In this document: piece after piece, positions 16,477 to 24,190 of the stretch
Position numbering within the stretch: position 1 is the first letter of the stretch
Layout: the number at the start of each line of letters is the position of its first letter
Assembly: GCA_964454975.1 (NCBI GenBank)
Contig: CAYVVD010000005.1
Coordinates: 1 to 64,000 of the forward strand
DNA: 64,000 nt
DNA from: CAYVVD01 sp964454975
GTDB taxonomy: Bacteria > Bacteroidota > Ignavibacteria > Kapaibacteriales > UBA2268
Direction of reading: 5' to 3'
Translations under genes and position numbers: made by a program
Notes under the pieces: generated by a model
The model's database searches: none
What the model saw: only the letters and a program-made list of their open reading frames with translations
Told to the model about the DNA's origin: nothing

Positions 16477-18456
16477 ATGCGGTACTCAACAAACATAACA
16501 TTATTTTTTCTCCTCGCATTTTCCTGCTTGATATTCGCAAGTGATAAAGGGACATCCGGTTTGGAAAAATTTGCACTACATCTAAAGGGTGGGTTTGATT
16601 ATTCTGTCCATTTGCCAAACTTTACAGAATTCCAGAACTCTGTAAACTGCGGGCTTTTTGAAAAAGGCTCAGGTTCAGGTTTCTCCGGGTGGGTTTTCCT
16701 TGAAAAACAAATGAATCAATCGAGTTACATTAATATAGGTATGGGCATTGTTGACAGAAGCGGCACTCTTGTATTAGATGACATTTATCCGGTCAGAAAC
16801 ATTACAACAGGTGTTGTTGAGGATGTAAATGCTGAGAACAAAATTGAAGCAGACCTGTTGATGCTTGAATTAATGCCTGAACTTAGATTGAATATCATAG
16901 ATCATTTTGTTTCAGGTCCTTTAAGATTTGTTGCAGCTCCAAGAATATACTTTCCGATTCAATCGCCTACATTCACTCAATACGAAGAAATTGTAAGTCC
17001 TGAAGGAGCTGTTTTTATCAACAATGACGGAACCCGCGTGCAAAGCCGGGACATTGCAAGCGGCTCAATGCCGACTATAAATAGCTTTGGTTATGGCGCA
17101 TCAGTTGGACTTGAAAACATGTTGAAAATGGGCACCTCCTCGCATTTTACACAACAGATTGTGTTTGACTACAATTTCTCAGACTTTACCGAAGATGCTG
17201 AATGGAAAGCAATTGGGATAAGACTGGAACTCGGTATTCGATTTGGATTTTTTGAAAATGAACCTGTCGAGCTTCCTGTTGAAAAACCGGAACCCGATAT
17301 AGAAAAACCAATAGGAAAGCCAGATATAATTGTTGAGAATGAAGTAAAAACTGATCCTGTTACTAAACCCGAGATTAGCTTTTCGCTTTCAAAAATTGAG
17401 AATGCATGGCTTGAAACTGGCAAAGAACTGCTTGCAACCCAACCTTTGGTAAATGCAGTATTTTTCGAAAAAGATAAATCCGATATACCATCGGAATATT
17501 TTAAATCTATTGGAGTTGAAAAGCCTGATGTATTCTTTGGTAATGCGGTTGATTTGCATTACTATAACTTGGTCAGGATTGCAGAGATAATTAATAATAA
17601 TCCTAAGGCAACAATCAATCTTTATCCTTCAATTGCCGGTGATGAATCTAATCCTTCTTTAGCTGCTGAAAGAGCAAATAATGTAAAAATTGCACTTAAG
17701 TACCTTGGTATTCCGGAGAGTAAAATAAGCGTAAGCAAGACCTATGAGCCACGATTCAAATCCAACGAAGAATACGTGGCAGGAATAAATGAAAACCGAC
17801 GTGTAGAGATTGACGTAAAAAATGCCCCTTTGCAGGAATATGTTGATATACAAACTTTTCTTACGGTTTCGGGTGAATTACCGTTAAAAGTAACCCTGGA
17901 GAGCATCCCGGAAGGGCAGCAAAATACGTTAAGTACCGATTTATCTGATACAATTATACACCCGCAAAAATCAGGAGACTTTAGAATATTCTTTGAAAAA
18001 AGGCTGGCTTTAGGAACAAATTCACTCCCTTATGAAGTAACGCTTCGCTCCGGTACAGACGAAGTAGAAATGAAAAAAAATCTTGATATGCGTGAACTTG
18101 AAAGCAGGCTCATAGAACTAAAACTTGAAGATTTTGTTGCTATATTAAGATTCGAATATAATTCTGCTATCCTCTCTGAAGAAAACAAAGTATTACTTTC
18201 TCAACTTGTGGAATTCCTGCCGGGAAACAGCAATATAAATATTTATGGAAGTGCTGACGCACTCGGTACTGAAGAAGCTAATATAAGATTGGAAAAACAA
18301 CGTGCAGACGTTACTTCAGAATACATTACCAGTAGGGCAAGAGACAAATCATTTGTGATTAATTCGTACCCTGCAATAAAAAAATACCCTGAGGATACTC
18401 CCCAGGGCAGGTTTTTAAATCGTTCAATAAGAATAACAGTAGAAAAATTACCTTAA
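16477..18456 (+). CDS. OmpA-family outer-membrane protein with two OmpA-like domains
   Basis: 659 aa. A signal peptide (about 1-21) is followed by a beta-rich N-terminal region (about 30-255) resembling a small barrel, then a Pro/Glu/Lys linker (about 260-300). An OmpA-like segment spans about 345-450 (PSIAGDESNPSLAAERANNVK, then ENRRVEID). A further beta region leads to a second OmpA-like domain at about 555-659 (IYGSADALGTEEANIRLEKQRA, then LNRSIRITVE). OmpA domains usually bind peptidoglycan. Here the acidic and Arg binding residues are partly changed (GSADALG for the usual GHTDxxG), so binding is uncertain. Its stop codon directly abuts that of the convergent Spy-like gene. Confidence 0.8.
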   Translation: MRYSTNITLFFLLAFSCLIFASDKGTSGLEKFALHLKGGFDYSVHLPNFTEFQNSVNCGLFEKGSGSGFSGWVFLEKQMNQSSYINIGMGIVDRSGTLVLDDIYPVRNITTGVVEDVNAENKIEADLLMLELMPELRLNIIDHFVSGPLRFVAAPRIYFPIQSPTFTQYEEIVSPEGAVFINNDGTRVQSRDIASGSMPTINSFGYGASVGLENMLKMGTSSHFTQQIVFDYNFSDFTEDAEWKAIGIRLELGIRFGFFENEPVELPVEKPEPDIEKPIGKPDIIVENEVKTDPVTKPEISFSLSKIENAWLETGKELLATQPLVNAVFFEKDKSDIPSEYFKSIGVEKPDVFFGNAVDLHYYNLVRIAEIINNNPKATINLYPSIAGDESNPSLAAERANNVKIALKYLGIPESKISVSKTYEPRFKSNEEYVAGINENRRVEIDVKNAPLQEYVDIQTFLTVSGELPLKVTLESIPEGQQNTLSTDLSDTIIHPQKSGDFRIFFEKRLALGTNSLPYEVTLRSGTDEVEMKKNLDMRELESRLIELKLEDFVAILRFEYNSAILSEENKVLLSQLVEFLPGNSNINIYGSADALGTEEANIRLEKQRADVTSEYITSRARDKSFVINSYPAIKKYPEDTPQGRFLNRSIRITVEKLP

Positions 18457-18942
18457 TCACCTGTTCATTCCGGGGCCGCCGGGGCCACGCCCTCCCCCCT
18501 GCATCATACGTTTACGAAGCTCAGAATTAAACTTATTCTCAAAAACAATGAACTTTGCGTATTGAATTTTATTCAATTTCAATTTAGCAAAATCTTTAAT
18601 TTCAAACATCAGGTCAGCAAGTTCCTTCTGAAGCATGTCCACTTCATTTGTACGCTCAACAAGCTCGGATTCATTTCCATGTTCAATGCTGAAGGCAAGT
18701 TTTTTTACCGAGAGATTGATTTCTTCGGTTTTGAAATGGATTCTTGCTGCAAATGACTCATAAGTCTGAAAGAACTCTTCAGCTTCACTTTTACCAAGCT
18801 GTAGATATTCCTGCATCTTTTGCTTTTTCAGAGCTAAAATTCTTTCCTGGGCATTAATTGCTGGCTGAGCCTGCAAGAACATAGGCATGAGAAATAAAAC
18901 AAGTATTGCAGGGATTATTTTGTTATGAATTGAAATCGACAT
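18457..18942 (-). CDS. Spy/CpxP-like periplasmic protein
   Basis: 161 aa. A signal peptide ending in FLQAQ is followed by an almost wholly helical region (about 30-145) with the spacing of Spy/CpxP/CnrX-type hairpins (KMQEYLQLGKSEAEEFFQTY), and a Gly/Arg-rich tail (GGGRGPGGPGMNR). Spy-type proteins are periplasmic chaperones or stress sensors. It overlaps the anti-sigma gene by 20 bases and is the last of three genes with the ECF sigma factor, so it may sense envelope stress or modulate the anti-sigma factor, as CnrX does with CnrYH. The family call rests on architecture and context. Confidence 0.6.
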   Translation of the reverse strand: MSISIHNKIIPAILVLFLMPMFLQAQPAINAQERILALKKQKMQEYLQLGKSEAEEFFQTYESFAARIHFKTEEINLSVKKLAFSIEHGNESELVERTNEVDMLQKELADLMFEIKDFAKLKLNKIQYAKFIVFENKFNSELRKRMMQGGGRGPGGPGMNR

Positions 18943-19588
18943 TTTTCATTTCCTCATATAATTTCAAGAAATCTTCTTCCGCTAGATTGTTGAGTTCCTT
19001 ACCGGTAAACACAATGCCCGTGAATGATTCAAAACCAGTAAAAGTTATGTCATCGTCTGACTCTGTTTCAGTATATGCAAGCTGGCTAAATAATGATGTA
19101 TAGTCTTCAGTTTCCAGTTCATCAAGTTCATCATCTTTAATGAATTGATATTCCTGTTTCTCTTCATCATTAATAAGGCTTGCATATTCATTATCAGTCA
19201 AAAATGAAGGTGGGTTGTAATTTGCAAAATCAGGTGCAGATTCTTTATTAAAAACACCTGTGTTGATAATAAGAACTGTCAATAATGCAAGTCCAAAAAC
19301 CGGAGCCACAAATCTAAACAGGAAGCTCCTATTTGAAATACCCGGATGATTAATCTTGTCCAGTACTTTAACCGAGATGTTCCGCGACCTTTGGGAATAG
19401 TCGTCGTTAAGGTTCATCTTATCAATCCTGCAGAAAACTGATTTTACCTCGGTCAGTTCCTTTTGAAGATCAGGAAAATTCTTTATGTTTGACTCGAAGA
19501 AAAGCTTTTCATGATCACTGATGCTTTGGAAAGCATAATCAGGAAGAAGTTCCTCGAGTTTTTTTCTTATGTCGTTTTTGTTTTCCAT
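18923..19588 (-). CDS. putative anti-sigma factor
   Basis: 221 aa. A cytoplasmic N-terminal part (1-~95) contains DIRKKLEELLPDYAF and ISDHEKLFFESN, then one membrane helix (about 97-117, RFVAPVFGLALLTVLIINTG) and an acidic periplasmic part. No zinc-binding HxxxCxxC motif is seen, so it would be a non-ZAS type. It lies 4 bases after the ECF sigma gene and overlaps the Spy-like gene, the arrangement expected of a membrane anti-sigma that holds its sigma factor until an envelope signal arrives. Confidence 0.75.
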   Translation of the reverse strand: MENKNDIRKKLEELLPDYAFQSISDHEKLFFESNIKNFPDLQKELTEVKSVFCRIDKMNLNDDYSQRSRNISVKVLDKINHPGISNRSFLFRFVAPVFGLALLTVLIINTGVFNKESAPDFANYNPPSFLTDNEYASLINDEEKQEYQFIKDDELDELETEDYTSLFSQLAYTETESDDDITFTGFESFTGIVFTGKELNNLAEEDFLKLYEEMKNVDFNS

Positions 19589-19592
19589 GATA

Positions 19593-20162
19593 TCACTTTA
19601 AATATAATGCAATCTTTTTTACTGCCTGAAAATAATTAGCTTTTAGCCCACCAACACTTGTTCCCAGCATTTTGGATATTTCTTCATAACTTAACTCGTC
19701 AAAATACCTGAGAGCGAACGTCTCTCTTTGTTTCTCAGGTAGATTTAAAAGTATTTTCTCAAACCTTTCTTCGAATTCTTTATCCTCAAGCATTCTTTCA
19801 GGAGTAACTTCTGTTTTGTTTAATTTATCAATCATTCCTTCATCGTATTCAGTTTCAGAAAAGAAATTCAGAAAATTCTTTTTTCTGGTTGCATTTATAC
19901 ACAGGTTAACTGTTATTCTATATAACCATGATTTCAGTGATGAATCCCCCCGGAACTTATTAAGGCTTTTTAATGCTTTAATAAATACTTCCTGGGAAAT
20001 ATCTTCTGCATCAAAATGATTTTTCAAGTAACGCAATGCCGTAGAGTAAACAAACTTCTGGTATTTCCGGACAAAATCGTTTGCTGCCTTCTCCGAATTT
20101 TTTTCTATATAATCCCGGATCAATTCCTTGTCGCTTTCATATAACAATGTTGCTGTACTCAC
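19593..20162 (-). CDS. ECF sigma factor (RpoE-like)
   Basis: 189 aa. Region 2 (about 22-95) contains DAEDISQEVFIKALKSL and the DNA-melting FRGDSSLKSWLYRITVN; region 4 (about 132-185) has LPEKQRETFALRYFDELSYEEIS with a helix-turn-helix. It directs RNA polymerase to a stress regulon. The start codon is GTG at 20160-20162; no ATG lies near. The operon order sigma, anti-sigma, Spy-like protein suggests envelope-stress control and probably autoregulation from the 290-base region upstream, although I cannot identify its own promoter motif. Confidence 0.92.
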   Translation of the reverse strand: MSTATLLYESDKELIRDYIEKNSEKAANDFVRKYQKFVYSTALRYLKNHFDAEDISQEVFIKALKSLNKFRGDSSLKSWLYRITVNLCINATRKKNFLNFFSETEYDEGMIDKLNKTEVTPERMLEDKEFEERFEKILLNLPEKQRETFALRYFDELSYEEISKMLGTSVGGLKANYFQAVKKIALYLK

Positions 20163-20400
20163 ATTTGTTTCCGGCTTTTTGTTATTTATTCTTAGACACC
20201 ACCGGGGAGTAAATGGTTTAATTTAAGAAAAAGTCATCAGCCGTTAGAATTTAATATAATTTGAATTTTAGGTTATTGAGGTGTGTGAGTTTGTCCAAAA
20301 GATATTTCGTAAGGGATGCTAATCGGATAATATGCTACAAACAAAGCTTAAAACAACTAATCCAAAAGATGCAATTAGCTCAAATATATTAAACAATTAT
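20163..20400. other. intergenic region upstream of the ECF sigma gene
   Basis: About 240 bases between the sigma gene and the greA terminator, both on the minus strand. It must hold the sigma operon promoter. I see no ORF, no TAnnTTTG box I would trust and no strong repeat. Confidence 0.4.
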
Positions 20401-20422
20401 AAAAATGCCTGACGAATCAGGC
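20401..20422 (-). terminator. intrinsic terminator of greA
   Basis: On the minus strand the stem GCCTGA/TCAGGC (20417-20422 and 20407-20412) closes a TTCG tetraloop and is followed by ATTTTT. A UUCG loop and U tract make this a strong terminator, 30 bases after the greA stop. Confidence 0.9.
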
Positions 20423-20452
20423 CTTTCTTTCAAATAAAATTTTTAGTGAATA

Positions 20453-20926
20453 CTACTTTCCAATATCAACTACTTCCCATTCTATAGTTCCTGCAGGTGC
20501 TTTTATCTGGGCTACTTCACCAATCTGCTTTCCAAGAAGCGCTTTCCCAAGGGGAGAATCAACAGCAATTTTGTTTTTTTCAAAATCGGATTCCTGTGCA
20601 CTTACTAACTGGTATTGAGTTTCAAATCCGTTTACTTTATTTCGTACTTTTACTTTAGAAAGGATATATACTTTGTCATCAGGAAATTCGCTTGCTTCAA
20701 TAACCTGTGCATTTACGAGTGTTTGTTCAAGTTTGGAGATTTTAAGTTCCATGAGGCCCTGGGCTTCTTTTGCGGCATCATAATCTGCATTTTCAGATAA
20801 ATCGCCATGAGAGCGGGCATCAGCAATCTTCTGAGCCATTTCTTTCCTGCCTTTGGTCTTCAGCTCTCTTAACTCGCTTTCAATTTCCTTCATTCTTTCT
20901 TTGGTCAGATAAATAGTTCCGCCCAT
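20453..20926 (-). CDS. greA: transcription elongation factor GreA
   Basis: 157 aa, the normal length. Stimulates transcript cleavage in backtracked RNA polymerase. The N-terminal coiled coil carries DARSHGDLSENADYDAAKE, whose acidic tip residues (Asp, Glu) coordinate the catalytic Mg. The C-terminal FKBP-like domain contains SPLGKALLGKQIGE. The ATG has the SD GGAG about 6 bases upstream. It lies between two intrinsic terminators, so it is probably transcribed alone. Confidence 0.96.
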   Translation of the reverse strand: MGGTIYLTKERMKEIESELRELKTKGRKEMAQKIADARSHGDLSENADYDAAKEAQGLMELKISKLEQTLVNAQVIEASEFPDDKVYILSKVKVRNKVNGFETQYQLVSAQESDFEKNKIAVDSPLGKALLGKQIGEVAQIKAPAGTIEWEVVDIGK

Positions 20927-20950
20927 AATTTCTCCAAACTAAATTGGGTT

Positions 20951-20986
20951 AAAAAAAATTGAGGCCGCCCGTTTTGGGCAGTCTCA
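20951..20986 (-). terminator. intrinsic terminator of ribBA
   Basis: On the minus strand the arms TGAGACTGCCC and GGGCGGCCTCA pair (one mismatch, one G-U) around an A-rich loop and are followed by a run of eight T. It lies 32 bases beyond the ribBA stop and separates that operon from greA. Confidence 0.9.
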
Positions 20987-21018
20987 AATTCATGAATATA
21001 AACTGTTTTGGGCTTAAT

Positions 21019-22287
21019 TTATTGTAGCTTAATGTTATTAAGCAAATGCCCCATCTTCTCTTTTTTTGTTTTCAGGTATTTTTGGTTTATCTCGTTTGGT
21101 TCAATTTCAATAGGAACTAAATTGGTAATTTCAAGACCATAGCTTTCAAGCCCTACCCTCTTTTTAGGATTATTTGTAATAAGCTTGATTTTCTTAATTC
21201 CAACACTTGCAAGTATCTGCGCACCTATACCATAATCTCTGGGATCAGGTTTGAATCCAAGCTGCAAGTTTGCATCAACTGTATCCAGGCCTTGTTCCTG
21301 GAGAGAATATGCCTTTACCTTATTTTTCAGACCTATCCCCCTGCCCTCCTGGCGCATATACAGAAGAACACCCTTCCCTGCCCGTTCAATCATACGCATT
21401 GAGTTGTGCAGTTGAGAGCCGCAATCACACCTCAACGAACCAAATACATCTCCTGTTAGACATTCGGAATGAACTCTGACAAGTACTTCCTCATCAGGAC
21501 TGATATCGCCTTTAACCATCGCAACATGCTCTTTGCCGTCCACCATGTTTTCAAACACCATTATGCGAAAGTAACCATATTCTGTTGGCACTTTTGCCGA
21601 AGCAACGCATTGTACAAGGGTATCACTCCTGAACCTGTAAGCTATCAGGTCTTTGACTGTGATTATCTTCAGGTCAAATTTCTTTGCAAATTTAACCAAA
21701 TCCGGCATACGAGCCATAGAGCCATCTTCATTGATAATCTCACAAAGAACTCCTGCAGGTTTTAATCCTGCTGCCCGCATCAAGTCAACTGTTGCTTCAG
21801 TATGGCCGGCACGTCTCAATACACCACCCTCAACAGCAATAAGGGGGAAAATATGGCCGGGACGTGCAAGGTCTTCGGGTTTTGTATCTTTATTAGTAAG
21901 CGCACGAATAGTTGCGGTCCTGTCAAAAGCAGAAATGCCGGTTGTTGTGCCGTGAGCAAAATCTACCGATACAGTAAATTTAGTGTCATGCATTGCTGAA
22001 TTTTTGTGAACCATCTCACCTAGCTCAAGTTCGCGAGCTCTTTCAGGTGTTATAGAAACGCAAATAAGCCCCTTGCCATAAGTTGACATGAAATTAACTG
22101 TTTCAGGGGTGCAAAGCTCGGCTGAGGCAATAAGATCACCTTCGTTTTCACGGTCTTCATCGTCCATGACAACAATCATCTTCCCGGAAACCAGGTCTCT
22201 CAATGCTTCTTCTATAGTGTTCATCTGATAACCAAATTTTTTACCAACCCGTTCTAATTTATGAATTGAAGGGTTAATAATCAGCAT
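21019..22287 (-). CDS. ribBA: bifunctional DHBP synthase / GTP cyclohydrolase II
   Basis: 422 aa. Supplies both precursors of riboflavin. The N-terminal RibB half has DDEDRENEGD (Mg and substrate) and GGVLRRAGHTEA. The C-terminal RibA half has the zinc motif CLTGDVFGSLRCDCGSQLH and RQEGRGIGLKNK. Both active sites look complete. The first 21 residues are unlike the family, and Met22 at 22224 begins the typical MNTIEEAL, so the true start may be there (401 aa). The upstream ATG sits in a hairpin. Last gene of the run NnrD-VanZ-tgt-yajC-ribBA, ended by the terminator at 20951-20986. Confidence 0.95.
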   Translation of the reverse strand: MLIINPSIHKLERVGKKFGYQMNTIEEALRDLVSGKMIVVMDDEDRENEGDLIASAELCTPETVNFMSTYGKGLICVSITPERARELELGEMVHKNSAMHDTKFTVSVDFAHGTTTGISAFDRTATIRALTNKDTKPEDLARPGHIFPLIAVEGGVLRRAGHTEATVDLMRAAGLKPAGVLCEIINEDGSMARMPDLVKFAKKFDLKIITVKDLIAYRFRSDTLVQCVASAKVPTEYGYFRIMVFENMVDGKEHVAMVKGDISPDEEVLVRVHSECLTGDVFGSLRCDCGSQLHNSMRMIERAGKGVLLYMRQEGRGIGLKNKVKAYSLQEQGLDTVDANLQLGFKPDPRDYGIGAQILASVGIKKIKLITNNPKKRVGLESYGLEITNLVPIEIEPNEINQKYLKTKKEKMGHLLNNIKLQ

Positions 22288-22313
22288 AAGCGTTCATTTT
22301 GTAACCGCTTATG
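22285..22313 (-). promoter_or_regulatory. hairpin covering the distal ribBA start codon
   Basis: CATAAGCG and CGCTTATG form a perfect 8-bp stem with a 13-base loop in the space between yajC and ribBA. On the minus strand the second arm includes the ATG at 22285-22287. It could hide this start codon, or simply be an RNA processing or pausing site. No U tract follows, so it is not a normal terminator. Confidence 0.45.
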
Positions 22314-22320
22314 TGGCTGT

Positions 22321-22635
22321 TTATTTTTTCCTGATTATTGAGCTTTTGTCGAATTCAATTTTTACATTTTCAGCTACCTGAATAATAAACACATTTCCAT
22401 CAATGTCTGTAATTTTACCGTGCATACCACCCTGGGTAACAACATTATCTCCTTTACGAAGGCTGTCGAGCATTGCCTGGTGTTCTTTCTGGCGTTTTTG
22501 CTGTGGACGAATCATTAGGAAGTACATGATTAGGATAATTGCACCAAACATTATCATTGTTGGTAAGAAACTGCCGCCACCTTCACCTCCGGACGGTGAT
22601 CCCATTAGAATCAAGCCAAAATTTGTTAAATCCAT
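22321..22635 (-). CDS. yajC: preprotein translocase accessory subunit YajC
   Basis: 104 aa with ATG at 22633-22635; an in-frame TTG four codons upstream is an alternative. A Gly-rich N-terminus (SPSGGEGGGSF) precedes one membrane helix (PTMIMFGAIILIMYFLMIRP), the family hallmark RPQQKRQKEHQ and the small soluble domain with GDNVVTQGGMHGKI. YajC associates with SecDF at the inner membrane. The tgt-yajC order is widespread in bacteria and supports the call. Confidence 0.95.
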   Translation of the reverse strand: MDLTNFGLILMGSPSGGEGGGSFLPTMIMFGAIILIMYFLMIRPQQKRQKEHQAMLDSLRKGDNVVTQGGMHGKITDIDGNVFIIQVAENVKIEFDKSSIIRKK

Positions 22636-22653
22636 TGAGTTTCCCAAATATGT

Positions 22654-23802
22654 TTATAAGTCATTTTGCCTGTATCTTTCCAAAAATTCCATTTTCCACT
22701 GACGATATTTACCGTTCAGTATTTTCGAGCGAGCTTTGTTCATAAGCCATTGATAAAAGTTCAAGTTGTGTGCTGTCGCAATCATTATTCCAAGTATCTC
22801 TCCAGAAATGAATAAGTGCCTTAAATACGACAGTGAGAAATTAGAACTTACAAATTTACCAATTTTCTCATCAATAGGATTATCAGAGAATTTATATTTT
22901 GAATTTCGCAGATTAATCTTTCCATTAGAAGTGAAAAGCTGACCATTCCTAGCATTTCTTGTCGGTAATACACAATCGAACATGTCTATACCACGTTCAA
23001 CTGCTTCAAGGATATTTTCAGGTGTCCCAACGCCCATCAGATAACGTGGTTTGTCTTTAGGTAATTGCGGGCATGAGGCATCGAGTATTTCATACATATA
23101 CTTTTCAGGCTCACCAACAGAAAGTCCGCCTATGGCATATCCATCAAATTCAATATCCTTCAGACCTCTTATGTATTCCTTCCGTAAATCGGGGTACATT
23201 CCGCCCTGCCCTATTCCGAAAAGAAATTGCCTGTGTCCCCATTTCTCAGAGGTCTTTTCAAAATGATTTTTTGAACGTTCTGCCCATCTTAAAGATAAAT
23301 CCGATGAATTTTGCACGTATTTTTTATCTGCCGGATATTGAATGCACTCATCCAATACCATCATTATGTCAGAGCCAAGCATTCGCTGAAATTCAACTAC
23401 ATTTTCAGGGGTGAATTTGTGGTAAGACCCGTCAATATGTGATTTGAACTCAACACCCTCTTCACTTAAAGAACGGTTTTCCTTTAACGAGAAAACCTGG
23501 TAACCGCCACTGTCAGTTAAAAGTGAACGATTCCAGTTAATAAATTTGTGCAATCCTCCTAATTTTTTAATTACTTCACTACCGGGCCTAAGGTATAAAT
23601 GGTAAGTATTCCCAAGTATTAAACCGAATCCGCTTTTTTTTAAGGAATCATGATTAATGGCTTTAACTGTACCTTGTGTCCCTACAGGCATAAAAACGGG
23701 TGTATGGATAACTGAATTATCTGTGGAGATAATTCCTGCTCTTGCATTTGAATCAGAGTCTTCGGCAATAAGTTCGAAAAATGGCTTTTTATTTTGATTC
23801 AA
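22654..23802 (-). CDS. tgt: queuine tRNA-ribosyltransferase, zinc-ligand-free type
   Basis: 382 aa. Exchanges guanine-34 for preQ1 in the GUN-anticodon tRNAs. The general-acid/base Asp is in LLTDSGGYQVFSL and the nucleophile Asp in DMFDCVLPTRNARNG; substrate motifs GTQGTVKA and GIGQGG are present. The usual CxCxxC before YLRHL is absent (the region reads DEKIGKFVSSNFSLSYLRHL); only the His of TAHNL remains. I recall Bacteroides Tgt also lacking these cysteines, so this is a lineage trait rather than damage. The start is TTG at 23800-23802, overlapping the VanZ-like gene by 14 bases. Confidence 0.94.
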   Translation of the reverse strand: MNQNKKPFFELIAEDSDSNARAGIISTDNSVIHTPVFMPVGTQGTVKAINHDSLKKSGFGLILGNTYHLYLRPGSEVIKKLGGLHKFINWNRSLLTDSGGYQVFSLKENRSLSEEGVEFKSHIDGSYHKFTPENVVEFQRMLGSDIMMVLDECIQYPADKKYVQNSSDLSLRWAERSKNHFEKTSEKWGHRQFLFGIGQGGMYPDLRKEYIRGLKDIEFDGYAIGGLSVGEPEKYMYEILDASCPQLPKDKPRYLMGVGTPENILEAVERGIDMFDCVLPTRNARNGQLFTSNGKINLRNSKYKFSDNPIDEKIGKFVSSNFSLSYLRHLFISGEILGIMIATAHNLNFYQWLMNKARSKILNGKYRQWKMEFLERYRQNDL

Positions 23803-24190
23803 GGGAGAGCCTGATGATAATATCTTTGATGAATTTGTAAAATGTCAGAGACAAAATAATACCGAGCATATCAGCTAAACAATCATAAATATCAGCCTGC
23901 CTGCCAGGTACAAAATACTGATGTATTTCATCACTTACTCCGTATAATGTACCGCAAATTGCAACCCATATCACCTTTTTCCTGTCAGGTAAGCTCCTGA
24001 AATGTGCAATAAAAAAAGATGATAAAATCAATCCGTAGAAGAAATAGCCAACAATGTGTTGCAATTTGTCCATATACTCAAATTCTGGATGTAGATAGTC
24101 AGGGACCGATTGGGATGAGAAATAAAAAATTCCAATAGTGTAAATAAATAGGAATATCAATGTGATTATTTTTAGAATTTTCCTACTCAA
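23789..24190 (-). CDS. VanZ-like membrane protein
   Basis: 133 aa with four predicted membrane helices. The VanZ motifs are visible: DKLQHIVGYFFYGL in the second helix region and YGVSDEIHQYFVPGRQADIYDCLADMLG near the third. VanZ relatives are small integral membrane proteins; the archetype gives teicoplanin tolerance, but most, including this one, have no known role. The start is TTG at 24188-24190, overlapping the end of the NAD(P)HX repair gene by 8 bases. Confidence 0.8.
   Translation of the reverse strand: MSRKILKIITLIFLFIYTIGIFYFSSQSVPDYLHPEFEYMDKLQHIVGYFFYGLILSSFFIAHFRSLPDRKKVIWVAICGTLYGVSDEIHQYFVPGRQADIYDCLADMLGIILSLTFYKFIKDIIIRLSLESK

Noticed and set aside
22285..22313. FMN riboswitch upstream of ribBA
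   Set aside because: The space between yajC and ribBA is 33 bases, far too short for an RFN element; only a simple hairpin is present.
22800..22900. Loss of zinc cysteines as inactivation of Tgt
   Set aside because: Both catalytic Asp and the rest of the fold are intact and Bacteroidota enzymes share the loss.
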